Origin: Mycolicibacterium baixiangningiae
Lineage (GTDB): Bacteria; Actinomycetota; Actinomycetes; Mycobacteriales; Mycobacteriaceae
Assembly: GCF_016313185.1 (NCBI RefSeq)
Contig: NZ_CP066218.1
Coordinates: 496,001-560,000 of the forward strand
DNA length: 64,000 bases
Direction of reading: 5' to 3'
Shown: piece by piece, positions 17,819 to 25,568 of the stretch
How the letters are laid out: each line of letters starts with the position of its first letter
How positions within the stretch are numbered: the first letter of the stretch is position 1
Made by a program: the position numbers and the translations under genes
Notes under the pieces: generated by a model
Database searches by the model: none
The model's input: the letters and a program-made list of their open reading frames with translations, nothing else
Told to the model about the DNA's origin: nothing

Positions 17819-18946
17819 ATGGCTATTTCAGACGTCGCGCAGTACGCGCATCTGAACAGAACCGACATCGAATCGCTCGGGGCTGAACTCGATGCGATCC
17901 GCAGCGAGATCGAAGAATCCCTCGGCGCTCGCGACGCCGCCTACATCCGTCGCACCATCGCGTTTCAACGGACGCTCGAAGTCGCCGCGCGGCTGCTCAT
18001 CGCCGCCGGCCGCTCGAAGGTGAGCTGGGTCGCGGGAACCGCGGCGCTGGCGTTCGCCAAGAGCGTCGAGAACATGGAGATCGGCCATAACGTCGGGCAC
18101 GGTCAGTGGGACTGGATGAACGATCCCGAGATCCACTCGAATACGTGGGAGTGGGATATGGCCGGGCTGTCCGCCCAGTGGCGGTATTCGCACAACTACG
18201 AACACCACGTGTTCACCAACGTCATCGACATGGATCACGATCTCGGCTTCGGTGTGATGCGAATGACCAGCGATCAGCCGTGGGAACCGCGTCATCGGAT
18301 GCAGCCGCTCCGCAATCTCCTCCTGGCGCTCGGATTCGAATGGGGAATCGCCCTGCACGGCGTCCACGCGGCCCAGGATCGCGTGCAGTCCGATGGTGAG
18401 AAGAAAGCACAGTCACGCGCGGTCGTGAAGAAGATCGGCCGCCAGATGGTCAAGGACTACGTGGTGTTTCCGGCGCTGAGCCGGTCGCGGTGGCGCAGGA
18501 CCCTGGGCGCCAACTTCACCGCGAACATCGCGCGCAACTTGTGGGCCTACGTGGTGATCTTCTGCGGCCACTTCCCCGACGGTGCGGAGAAGTTCGCCGC
18601 CGAGGTCGTCGAGGAGGAAAGCAAGGCGGAATGGTATCTCCGCCAGATGCTCGGCACCGCGAACTTCGATGCCGGCCCGCTGATGGCGTTCGCCAGCGGA
18701 CACCTGTGCTACCAGGTCGAACATCACCTGTTCCCCGACCTGCCCAGCAACCGTCTCCCCCAGGTCGCGCTGCGCGTGCGGGCACTGTGTGAGAAGTTCG
18801 ACCTGCCCTACACCAGCGGTTCGTTGTCGAGCCAGTATCTGCAGACGCTGCGCACCATTCACCGGCTCGCGCGACCCGACGGTGATGACGGTCACCGCCG
18901 CGGCACGTTTCTCCGACGGAACCGCGGTGAACACCTAGTCGACTGA
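17819..18946 (+). CDS. DesA3-like membrane acyl desaturase
   Basis: This 375-residue membrane fatty-acid desaturase closely follows mycobacterial DesA3 (Rv3229c), the stearoyl-CoA delta-9 desaturase, for example in the segment EIGHNVGHGQWDWMNDPEIH. The three di-iron histidine boxes are H90/H94 (HNVGHG), HNYEHH (125-130) and QVEHH (299-303). It is shorter than DesA3 and lacks the long C-terminal part. No dedicated DesB-type reductase gene is adjacent. ATG 17819 is chosen because homology begins at MAISDV; the frame is open upstream. A hydrolase gene follows 21 bp downstream. Confidence 0.87.
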   Translation: MAISDVAQYAHLNRTDIESLGAELDAIRSEIEESLGARDAAYIRRTIAFQRTLEVAARLLIAAGRSKVSWVAGTAALAFAKSVENMEIGHNVGHGQWDWMNDPEIHSNTWEWDMAGLSAQWRYSHNYEHHVFTNVIDMDHDLGFGVMRMTSDQPWEPRHRMQPLRNLLLALGFEWGIALHGVHAAQDRVQSDGEKKAQSRAVVKKIGRQMVKDYVVFPALSRSRWRRTLGANFTANIARNLWAYVVIFCGHFPDGAEKFAAEVVEEESKAEWYLRQMLGTANFDAGPLMAFASGHLCYQVEHHLFPDLPSNRLPQVALRVRALCEKFDLPYTSGSLSSQYLQTLRTIHRLARPDGDDGHRRGTFLRRNRGEHLVD

Positions 18947-18967
18947 CCATCGTGGGAAGAGTTGTCG

Positions 18968-19867
18968 ATGAGTGACGTCGAATATGTCGAACTGCACGGT
19001 GAGCGTGTCGCATACCGGGATGCCGGCAGCGGCGAGGTCATCCTGCTCATCCACGGTATGGCCGGCAGTTCGGACACCTGGAACGCGATCCTGCCCCTGC
19101 TGGCCGAGAACTACCGGGTGATCGCGCCCGATCTGCTCGGACACGGCCGGTCGGCCAAACCGCGCACCGACTACTCGCTCGGTGCCTTCGCCGCCGGTCT
19201 GCGGGATCTGCTCGACGAGTTGGGGGTCAGCCGGGCCACGATCATCGGGCAGTCCCTCGGTGGCGGGGTCGCGATGCAGTTCCTCTATCAACACCCGGAG
19301 TACTGCCGGCGGCTGATTCTCATCGGCAGCGGCGGGCTCGGTCCCGATGTGGGTTTGGTCCTGCGACTGCTGGCCGCACCGGGAGCCGAGTTCCTGCTTC
19401 CTGTCATCGCCCCCAACGTGGTGGTCGCACTCGGCAACCGGTTGCGGCCGTGGTTGAGCGCGGCGGGCCTCGGCTCACCACAGGCCGGACAGATGTGGCA
19501 GTCCTACAGTTCGCTGTCCGATCCGCCCACGCGCGCGGCGTTCATGCGCACCCTGCGGTCCGTGGTCGATTACCGCGGTCAGTCCGTCAGCGCGCTGAAG
19601 CGCCTGGGCATGCACCTCGAGGTGCCCAGCCTGGTGATCTGGGGGGATCGGGACCCGATCATCCCCGTCGCGCACGCCTACTCGGTGCAGACGGCCCGGC
19701 CGGGCAGCAAGCTCAAGGTGCTGCCGGGTCTCGGGCACTACCCGCACGTCGAGGCCCCCGCCGAGGTTGCCGCCGCGATCCACGAGTTCTTCCTCGACAC
19801 CGAGCACGAGGCGGCCCCACACGGTTCGCCCGCAGCCCGTGACGGGGGCTATAAGCCCGTCAGATAA
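18968..19867 (+). CDS. alpha/beta hydrolase
   Basis: This 299-residue alpha/beta hydrolase has the oxyanion turn HGMAGSSDTW (29-38), nucleophile Ser96 in GQSLGGG, an acid region GDRDPIIP near 225-232 and a catalytic His in GHYPHVE near 257. It resembles MhpC/BphD-like hydrolases and mycobacterial lipases in layout. The substrate is unknown. It lies directly after the desaturase gene and is likely co-transcribed, which points to a lipid ester. The last 19 bases overlap the convergent TetR gene. Confidence 0.8.
   Translation: MSDVEYVELHGERVAYRDAGSGEVILLIHGMAGSSDTWNAILPLLAENYRVIAPDLLGHGRSAKPRTDYSLGAFAAGLRDLLDELGVSRATIIGQSLGGGVAMQFLYQHPEYCRRLILIGSGGLGPDVGLVLRLLAAPGAEFLLPVIAPNVVVALGNRLRPWLSAAGLGSPQAGQMWQSYSSLSDPPTRAAFMRTLRSVVDYRGQSVSALKRLGMHLEVPSLVIWGDRDPIIPVAHAYSVQTARPGSKLKVLPGLGHYPHVEAPAEVAAAIHEFFLDTEHEAAPHGSPAARDGGYKPVR
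19840..19862. terminator. hairpin at the convergent gene ends
   Basis: TGACGGG and CCCGTCA arms with a nine-base loop sit inside the overlapping 3' ends of the hydrolase and TetR genes and could stop transcription in both directions. There is no U-tract. Confidence 0.35.
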
Positions 19868-20391
19868 CGCTGGACGGTCGGTCCCAGCCAGCGCTCGATC
19901 TCGTCGCACGACATCGTCGCGACGGGCGGCAACGCCAGCACATAGCGACACAGTGCCAGGCCCAGCATCTGGGTGGCGATCAGGCCCGCCCGCCTCTGCG
20001 GGTCGGGCCCACCCGCCGCGGTGACGGCCGGCAGTAACTGGGTGCTGAAGATGTCGGCCATCTTCTGCGCGGCGACGGCGTTGGTTCCGGCCGCACGCAG
20101 GAGGACGACGAGTGCCTCGTCGCGTTCCCACCGTTCGAGGAAGTGCGCGACCAGCCGCCGCCCGACGTCCTCGCGGGCGACCGAGTGCACGTCGGGGAGC
20201 TCCAGGTCGAAATGCGCTGCCGCAGCGAACAATTCCTCTTTGCTCCCGAAGTACCGCATGACCATCGACGGGTCGATACCCGCATCCGCGGCGATCGCGC
20301 GGATGGTCGCTCGGTCGTAGCCGGCCTTCCCGAACCGGTCGCGTGCGGCGGCGAGGATGAGCGCCTTGGTGTGTTCGGAGGACCGCCGCAT
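19849..20391 (-). CDS. TetR-family repressor of the adjacent monooxygenase
   Basis: This 180-residue TetR regulator has its helix-turn-helix at about residues 24-47 (DRATIRAIAADAGIDPSMVMRYFGSKEELF) and a C-terminal ligand domain of unknown specificity. ATG 20391 is chosen because the TetR N-terminus starts there, although the frame is open to 20565. It is divergent from a FAD monooxygenase gene, and a perfect 9+4+9 palindrome lies between them, so autoregulation and repression of the monooxygenase are likely. Confidence 0.85.
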   Translation of the reverse strand: MRRSSEHTKALILAAARDRFGKAGYDRATIRAIAADAGIDPSMVMRYFGSKEELFAAAAHFDLELPDVHSVAREDVGRRLVAHFLERWERDEALVVLLRAAGTNAVAAQKMADIFSTQLLPAVTAAGGPDPQRRAGLIATQMLGLALCRYVLALPPVATMSCDEIERWLGPTVQRYLTGL

Positions 20392-20450
20392 GCCAACAAG
20401 GGTAGGCCAACAACTGTTGACTTCCGCGTATGCCGGGCGCACCCTGGACG

Positions 20451-20472
20451 TATGCCAACAAGCGTTGGCATA
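20451..20472. promoter_or_regulatory. palindromic operator between TetR and monooxygenase genes
   Basis: TATGCCAAC-N4-GTTGGCATA is a perfect inverted repeat centred about 30 bp before the monooxygenase ATG. A weaker related element, CCAACAACTGTTGA at 20407-20420, lies nearer the tetR start. TGCCAAC also recurs at the tetR start codon (20390-20396). Confidence 0.7.
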
Positions 20473-20493
20473 ACCGCTCCGGAAGGGTTCGTC

Positions 20494-21621
20494 ATGGATG
20501 ACACCGACGTCCTGGTCGTGGGCGCCGGCCCCACCGGGCTGACGCTGGCGTGTGCGCTCACCCACCGCGGCGTCACGGCCACCCTGGTGGACCGCGAGCC
20601 CGCCGGGGTCAACACCTCACGTGCCGCGGTGGTGAACGCCCGCAGCCTGGAGGTGCTCGAAAGCCTCGATGTGACAGAACGATTGGTCGACGAGGGGGTG
20701 CGGGCGCCGCGGTTCACCATCCGCGACCGGGCGCGAACGCTGATCACCGTCGACTTCGGCGGGTTGCCGACGAACTACCCCTACAGCCTGATGCTTCCGC
20801 AGTCGTCGACCGAAGCGATACTGCTCACCCGGTTGGAGGAACTGGGCGCCACGGTGGTCCGGCCCAAGACCGTCACCGCGGTGACACCGGATTCCGGCGG
20901 CGTGACAACCGAATTCGACGACGGCGACACGGTGCGGTCGCGTTACGTCGTCGGTGCCGACGGCGTCCACAGCACGGTGCGCCGGCAGGCGGGCATCGGG
21001 TTCGACGGCGGCGAGTACGAGGACTCGTTCCTGCTGGCCGACGTGCGACTGACCGGAGAGGCGCCCGACGACGAGGTGATCCTGTTCTGGGCCAGGGCGG
21101 GGCTCACCGTCGTGGCGCCGCTACCGGGCGGAGTGCACCGGATCGTCGCGCCGATCGCCGACGCCCCCGAACAACCGTCGATTGCGCTCGTGCAGAACAT
21201 CATCGACAACCGTGGATCGGGTCCCGGACGGATCGAGGTGACCGAGCTGATCTGGGGTTCCCGGTTCCGGATCCATCACCGCATCGCGGACACCTATCGC
21301 GCGGGACGTCTGGTGCTGGCCGGCGATGCCGCCCACGTCCACAGCCCCGCCGGTGGTCAGGGGATGAACCTCGGCATCCAGGACGCAGTCGTGCTGGCCG
21401 AGGCGTTGACGGCACCGGACGAATTGCTCGACGACTACGTCCGCGCGCGACGGCCCGTCGCGGAGGGCGTGGTGGCGATGACGGACCGTCTGACCAGGCT
21501 GGCTACCCTCCCGCGCGCGTTACGGCCGTTGCGTAACACCGCAATCGGCGCCGTCGGCCGACTCCCCGCCGTCCGCGCCGGTCTGGGGTGGCGGCTCAGC
21601 GGCCTCGCATATCGAACCTGA
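20494..21621 (+). CDS. FAD-dependent aromatic-type monooxygenase
   Basis: This 375-residue class A flavin monooxygenase has GAGPTG (10-15), the DG motif in VVGADGVHSTVRRQ and the GD motif in LAGDAAHVHSPAGGQGMN. Relatives hydroxylate phenols, polyketides or antibiotics such as rifampicin or tetracycline with NAD(P)H and O2. It lacks the long C-terminal thioredoxin-like domain of phenol hydroxylases. ATG 20494 has GGAAGG seven bases upstream. Its regulation by the divergent TetR suggests induction by its substrate or a related xenobiotic. Confidence 0.85.
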   Translation: MDDTDVLVVGAGPTGLTLACALTHRGVTATLVDREPAGVNTSRAAVVNARSLEVLESLDVTERLVDEGVRAPRFTIRDRARTLITVDFGGLPTNYPYSLMLPQSSTEAILLTRLEELGATVVRPKTVTAVTPDSGGVTTEFDDGDTVRSRYVVGADGVHSTVRRQAGIGFDGGEYEDSFLLADVRLTGEAPDDEVILFWARAGLTVVAPLPGGVHRIVAPIADAPEQPSIALVQNIIDNRGSGPGRIEVTELIWGSRFRIHHRIADTYRAGRLVLAGDAAHVHSPAGGQGMNLGIQDAVVLAEALTAPDELLDDYVRARRPVAEGVVAMTDRLTRLATLPRALRPLRNTAIGAVGRLPAVRAGLGWRLSGLAYRT

Positions 21622-21645
21622 ACCGGTCGCCGGATCTGCGACAAT
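21618..21645 (+). promoter_or_regulatory. candidate promoter, leaderless
   Basis: CTGAAC-N16-GACAAT, with the -10 ending six bases before ATG 21652. It lies at the 3' end of the monooxygenase gene, so the following TetR gene may have its own promoter. Confidence 0.35.
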
Positions 21646-21651
21646 CGTGCG

Positions 21652-22230
21652 ATGTCGGTGCCGGGGAAGCCTGAAGGGCTGCGGGAGCGAAAGAAACTCA
21701 AGACCCGTGCGACGATCCGGCGCGAGGCATTCCGGCTGATCCAGGCGCAGGGTTACCACAACACGACCGTCGAGCAGATCTCGGCCGCCGCCGACATCTC
21801 GCCGCGGACCTTCTCCCGGTACTTCCCCACCAAGGAAGCAGTCCTGTTGTCCGGCGACCATATTGACCCAATCGTCAGCGCGTTCATCGAAGCCCCCGAC
21901 GAGCTGTCGGTCATCGACGCGTACCGCCATGCGGTGGAGACGACGTTCGGCGCGTTGACCGACGCTCAGCGGGCCGAAGCGGTCGTCGGTCAACGGCTGA
22001 TGTACGCCGTACCCGAGGCCCGCGGACTGCTCTACACCGAGTACGTCCGGCTGATCGACCTGATCACCGAGGCACTGACGAAACGTCCCGGCCAGCCGGC
22101 TGACGCTCAGGAACGTCGGGTGCTGGCCGGGGCGATCGTCGGTGTCCTGATCGCGGCCTCCCACAACACCCCCATGCCGGATGACCCGATCTCCCACTAC
22201 CTTCGGCTGCTCGACGAGAAGCTGAAGTAG
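21652..22230 (+). CDS. TetR-family regulator
   Basis: This 192-residue TetR protein has its DNA-binding domain at about residues 14-62 (REAFRLIQAQGYHNTTVEQISAAADISPRTFSRYFPTKEAVL), of the AcrR type with Phe in the recognition helix. The ligand domain is not assignable. It sits 30 bp after the monooxygenase gene on the same strand and converges with an NTF2-like gene six bases away. Its target is not evident: I see no palindrome directly upstream. Confidence 0.82.
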   Translation: MSVPGKPEGLRERKKLKTRATIRREAFRLIQAQGYHNTTVEQISAAADISPRTFSRYFPTKEAVLLSGDHIDPIVSAFIEAPDELSVIDAYRHAVETTFGALTDAQRAEAVVGQRLMYAVPEARGLLYTEYVRLIDLITEALTKRPGQPADAQERRVLAGAIVGVLIAASHNTPMPDDPISHYLRLLDEKLK

Positions 22231-22236
22231 GCGCCG

Positions 22237-22644
22237 TTAGGAGAGGCGTTTGGACAGTTCCCAGGAGGACCGCTCCACCCAGTTGGTCGTCAGTCTCCCG
22301 TCCTCCCGCACCGCCCACACGGCAGTTCCGGTCAGCGCGATGTCCCGCTGATCGGGCTCTGTGCCCAGCACTCCGTTGTTTCTGCCCGTGAGCAGCCACC
22401 GCGACGCCACCCGGGTGCCGTCCTCGTTCTGAAAAGACTCGCTGACCTCCAGACGCAGATCATCGACGCTGGCCAGGAACCCGCGAATCCAGTCCTTGAA
22501 GTTCTCGCGCCCGGTGATCGTCTCGCCGCCGCTGACGATGACGAAGTCGTCGACGACGAACCGGTCCACCGCGTCCGGGTCGTGGGCGTTCCACACCTCG
22601 TCCCAGAACGCGTGCACGATGCCGATCGAATCCATGTCCTTCAT
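22237..22644 (-). CDS. SnoaL-like polyketide-cyclase/NTF2-fold protein
   Basis: This 135-residue SnoaL-like protein has the standard helix HAFWDEVWNAHDPDAVDRFV, then GRENFKDWIRGFLASVDDLRLEV and the W-R-x-T strand SRWLLTG. It may be an isomerase or cyclase or a non-catalytic ligand binder. It is the last gene of the minus-strand run catalase-SDR-SDR-sigma-cupin, 42 bp after the cupin gene, so it may belong to that operon. No catalytic residues can be assigned. Confidence 0.75.
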   Translation of the reverse strand: MKDMDSIGIVHAFWDEVWNAHDPDAVDRFVVDDFVIVSGGETITGRENFKDWIRGFLASVDDLRLEVSESFQNEDGTRVASRWLLTGRNNGVLGTEPDQRDIALTGTAVWAVREDGRLTTNWVERSSWELSKRLS

Positions 22645-22686
22645 GTCTTGCAGAACGTCCCCGCTATTGCGGGTATGCCCAAAGAA

Positions 22687-23202
22687 TCAACCGGCCGGGA
22701 GCTCGATTCCGACGGCCGCATTCTCTTCGGGTGTGCCCAGCCGCATCCCGTACCGCAAAGCTGTCTCGACGAAAACGCCCAACCGTTGCTGCGGTGTGTG
22801 CCATCCGACTTCGTCGATAGGGACACCGATCTCGCGGAAGAACGCACCCATCCGGGGAGTGGTGATGATCAGGTCGACGGCATCCTCGTCTGAGACGTTT
22901 CGGTGGGCGTGCAGGGCGCCGCCCGCGAGGTATACGAAGTCACCGGCGCGCGCGACCCGCCACTGCAGTCCGTCTTCCCCGGGTGCCAACACCTCCTGGG
23001 CACCGGACACGATGTAGAACGCCTCGACATCGTCATGACTGTGCAGAGGTACCGTCGCGCCGGGCGGTACCACGGCGCGCATCAGGCAGAACTGTTCGTA
23101 CTGCCCGTGCGACACATTGAGGAATTCCACGGTCGGACCGAGGACGTCGAGCACTTCGCCGCCGGTGCCCTCGGTGAGGCGGGGAAAGGAGCAGTGAGCC
23201 AT
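22687..23202 (-). CDS. single-domain cupin protein
   Basis: This 171-residue cupin has metal-binding motif 1 in PLHSHDDVEAFYIVSG (two His and a Glu) and motif 2 in GDFVYLAGGALHAHRN (His), so a mononuclear metal site is likely. The C-terminus forms an extra helical segment. It could be a dioxygenase, isomerase or sensor. ATG 23202 marks the start of homology; the upstream extension of the frame is Arg/Ser-rich and not convincing. It follows the ECF sigma gene by 40 bp, which makes a sensory or anti-sigma-like role conceivable but unproven; no zinc-binding anti-sigma domain is visible. Confidence 0.8.
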   Translation of the reverse strand: MAHCSFPRLTEGTGGEVLDVLGPTVEFLNVSHGQYEQFCLMRAVVPPGATVPLHSHDDVEAFYIVSGAQEVLAPGEDGLQWRVARAGDFVYLAGGALHAHRNVSDEDAVDLIITTPRMGAFFREIGVPIDEVGWHTPQQRLGVFVETALRYGMRLGTPEENAAVGIELPAG

Positions 23203-23242
23203 TGTGTTTCTCCCTCCGGCTGCTTCGAGAACAACCGCGTTG

Positions 23243-23809
23243 TCAGGCGGGGATGTCAAATCCTCGTGTGCCGGCAGTGTCGGCAAGCAGCAGGCGCAGC
23301 TTCGCGCGCCCGCGATGGAGCCGGGACGACACCGTCCCAATCGGTGTGCCGAGCAGACCGGCGATCTCCGCGATGGGATAACCGTGGACATCGGCAAGGT
23401 AGACAACAGCCCGGAAGTTCTGCGGCAGTCGGCGTAGCGCATCAGCGGTGTCGTCGTCGGGCAGCGCGTCGAGCACCTGGTCCTCCGCCGAACAAAGGCG
23501 CAGTATGCGCTGCGGATGGCGACCCGCGATCTGGCCGTCGGAGAACTCTCCGGTCAGCACTTCGGTCGGCCGGGACCGGCCGGCGCGGTACGTGTCGATC
23601 CACGTGGTGAACATGATCCGGAACAGCCACGCCCGCAGCTTGTTCTCTTCGCAATACCTGTCGTACCTGGTGAAGGCCTTCGCCAGGGTCTCCTGCACGA
23701 GGTCTTCCGCGTCGTGCCGATTTCCGGTCATGTGCCGTGCACGTCGGTACAAGTCGTCGTAGTAGGGAAGTGCCTCACTGCAGAATCGTCGTGCGGTGGT
23801 GCTCGTCAT
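23243..23809 (-). CDS. ECF-type RNA polymerase sigma factor
   Basis: This 188-residue extracytoplasmic-function sigma factor has region 2 around DAEDLVQETLAKAFTRYDRY and RAWLFRIMFTTWIDTYRAG, and region 4 around LPQNFRAVVYLADVHGYPIAEIAGLLGTPIGTVSSRLHRGR. It resembles the SigH/SigE-like branch. No anti-sigma gene with an HxxxCxxC motif is adjacent, unlike sigH-rshA. The start ATG 23809 lies four bases after the stop of the preceding SDR gene, so it is embedded in an operon behind catalase and two SDRs, suggesting oxidative or electrophile stress and perhaps self-activation. Confidence 0.9.
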   Translation of the reverse strand: MTSTTARRFCSEALPYYDDLYRRARHMTGNRHDAEDLVQETLAKAFTRYDRYCEENKLRAWLFRIMFTTWIDTYRAGRSRPTEVLTGEFSDGQIAGRHPQRILRLCSAEDQVLDALPDDDTADALRRLPQNFRAVVYLADVHGYPIAEIAGLLGTPIGTVSSRLHRGRAKLRLLLADTAGTRGFDIPA

Positions 23810-23813
23810 GGTC

Positions 23814-24719
23814 TCAGTTCGCCGCGCGCAGGAGTTCACTCAGCCCGGTGCGGTGGAGCATTTCGGCCTTCAGCCGATCCAGCACCGCGAACCCGACGTC
23901 CGCGCCGTCCTGGGTGGGGTCGACGTGTACGCGGAAAGGCCGCGACCCGATCGGTGCTTCCACTACGGCGACGACCGCTTCGGCGACCGCGGCAGCATCG
24001 GCGTTCGCAGGTACGATCGCGTCGAAGGCTTTCTGAACGCGCTCGGCGTATCCGGCGTATGGACCGGCCTCATACGCATCGACCACCCCTGGATCGTCCG
24101 GACGCGCGGCATGGGCGAAGTGGTTGGTGCCGTTGGTGAAAGCACCCGGTACAACGATCGACGTCTCGATGCCCCACAGTGTGAGTTCCCGGGCGTAGGA
24201 GACTGCCAGTGCGTCGAAAGCCGCCTTCGCGGCGAAGTAGGGACCGAGGTAAGGCGGCGTTCCACCGGCGACGCTGCTACTCGACATCCACAACACCAGC
24301 CCGCGTCGGTTCGCCCGCAGATGGGGCAGAATCGCCTTGTTGACACGTTGTGCACCAAGCACATTCACGTCGTAGAGCGCCGCAAGCTGCTGCGGGCTGA
24401 AGGCCTCGGCCGGTCCGTATGACATGTGGCCGGCGTTGTGCACCACGACGTCGATGTGGCCTACCTCCCCGATGACGTGTTCGACAGCCGCATCGGCCGA
24501 CTGCTGAGACCCCACGTCCAGCTCGACCGTGCGCAGGTCCGCCCCGTTGACTCGGGCGAACTCCGACATGGCGGCCACCTGTGCCACGTTGTGTCCGGTG
24601 GTGCCGCGCATCGAGGCATAGACGGTGTGTCCGGCTCTGGCCAGCGCCTCGGCGGAAAGCCGTCCGAAGCCACTCGAGGCACCGGTGATCAAAACGACAT
24701 ATTCCATCTTCGTACTCAC
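23814..24719 (-). CDS. short-chain dehydrogenase/reductase
   Basis: This 301-residue classical SDR has cofactor motif TGASSGFG (12-19), HNAG in the beta4 region, Ser in WMSSSSVAG and the YFAAK active site. Charged residues after the glycine motif (MRGTTG) do not settle NADH versus NADPH. The substrate is unknown. The ATG overlaps the stop of the previous SDR gene by four bases (ATGA), so the two SDRs are translated together. They lie downstream of catalase and upstream of the ECF sigma gene. Confidence 0.85.
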   Translation of the reverse strand: MSTKMEYVVLITGASSGFGRLSAEALARAGHTVYASMRGTTGHNVAQVAAMSEFARVNGADLRTVELDVGSQQSADAAVEHVIGEVGHIDVVVHNAGHMSYGPAEAFSPQQLAALYDVNVLGAQRVNKAILPHLRANRRGLVLWMSSSSVAGGTPPYLGPYFAAKAAFDALAVSYARELTLWGIETSIVVPGAFTNGTNHFAHAARPDDPGVVDAYEAGPYAGYAERVQKAFDAIVPANADAAAVAEAVVAVVEAPIGSRPFRVHVDPTQDGADVGFAVLDRLKAEMLHRTGLSELLRAAN

Positions 24720-25480
24720 TTCCCGTGTGGGTCGGCAGCGTTGAGCTGCACGACGACGTCGTCGTAGTCCCCCCGCGCCTCGCCGTAGCGCAGGAACTTC
24801 ACGCGATCGACGAGGATTTCGCGGGCTTCAGGTTCTGCTTCGAGGAGCGCGAGGACTTCACCGACGAAGTCGTCGAGCGGCATGGCGAACTCGCTTGTCT
24901 CCTGACCCGGCATCAGGCGGGTCCGCACCGGGGGCGGCACGAGTTCGACGACCTTGACGCTGGTGTCGGCCAGCTGCAACCGGATCGATTCGCTGAGCAT
25001 GTGAATTGCCGCCTTGGAGGCGTTGTAGGCGGGGGTGACCCGCAACGGTGCGAACGCCAGTCCCGACGACACGGTGACGATGGTCGAGTCCGGCTGCTGC
25101 TGAAGATGCTCGATGAACGCCGCGATCAGCCGGATGGGTCCGAGCACGTTCGTCTCGACTACGGCCGTGGCGGTATCGAGGAAGGTGTCGGGGTGATGCC
25201 AGTCTTCGATCCGCATGATGCCGGCCATGGCGATCACCACGTTGAGATCGGGATACTCGGTGAGCGTTTGGGCCGCGGCCCGCTGGATGCTGGCGGGGTC
25301 GGTCGTGTCGATGGCGACCGCGCCCAGTTCGGGGTGCTCGGTGGTGATCTTCTCCAGTTCCTCGACGCGCCGTCCACCGACGATGACGGTGTTGCCCCTG
25401 GCTTGCAGGGCGAGGGCGAGCGCCAATCCGATACCGCTGGTGGAGCCGGGGATGAAGATGGTGTTACCGGAGATCTTCAC
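24716..25480 (-). CDS. DltE-like short-chain dehydrogenase/reductase
   Basis: This 254-residue SDR starts KISGNTIFIPGSTSGIGLAL, the N-terminus typical of DltE-like SDRs, with active-site YNASK and MAGI at beta4. I place the start at GTG 25480, which has AGAAAGG seven bases upstream and matches the family start. A longer frame to 25585 would add 35 residues and overlap the catalase stop by 17 bases, so a coupled longer product cannot be excluded. The substrate is unknown; it is co-transcribed with the next SDR. Confidence 0.82.
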   Translation of the reverse strand: MKISGNTIFIPGSTSGIGLALALALQARGNTVIVGGRRVEELEKITTEHPELGAVAIDTTDPASIQRAAAQTLTEYPDLNVVIAMAGIMRIEDWHHPDTFLDTATAVVETNVLGPIRLIAAFIEHLQQQPDSTIVTVSSGLAFAPLRVTPAYNASKAAIHMLSESIRLQLADTSVKVVELVPPPVRTRLMPGQETSEFAMPLDDFVGEVLALLEAEPEAREILVDRVKFLRYGEARGDYDDVVVQLNAADPHGK

Positions 25481-25568
25481 TGCTGCGCCTTTCTTGTCCG
25501 TGTTTTCGAGGGGTTCGGTTCCGAGCAGCGTTGCTGCAAGACTCTGCTCGACGGTCGGCCGTCTGTCG

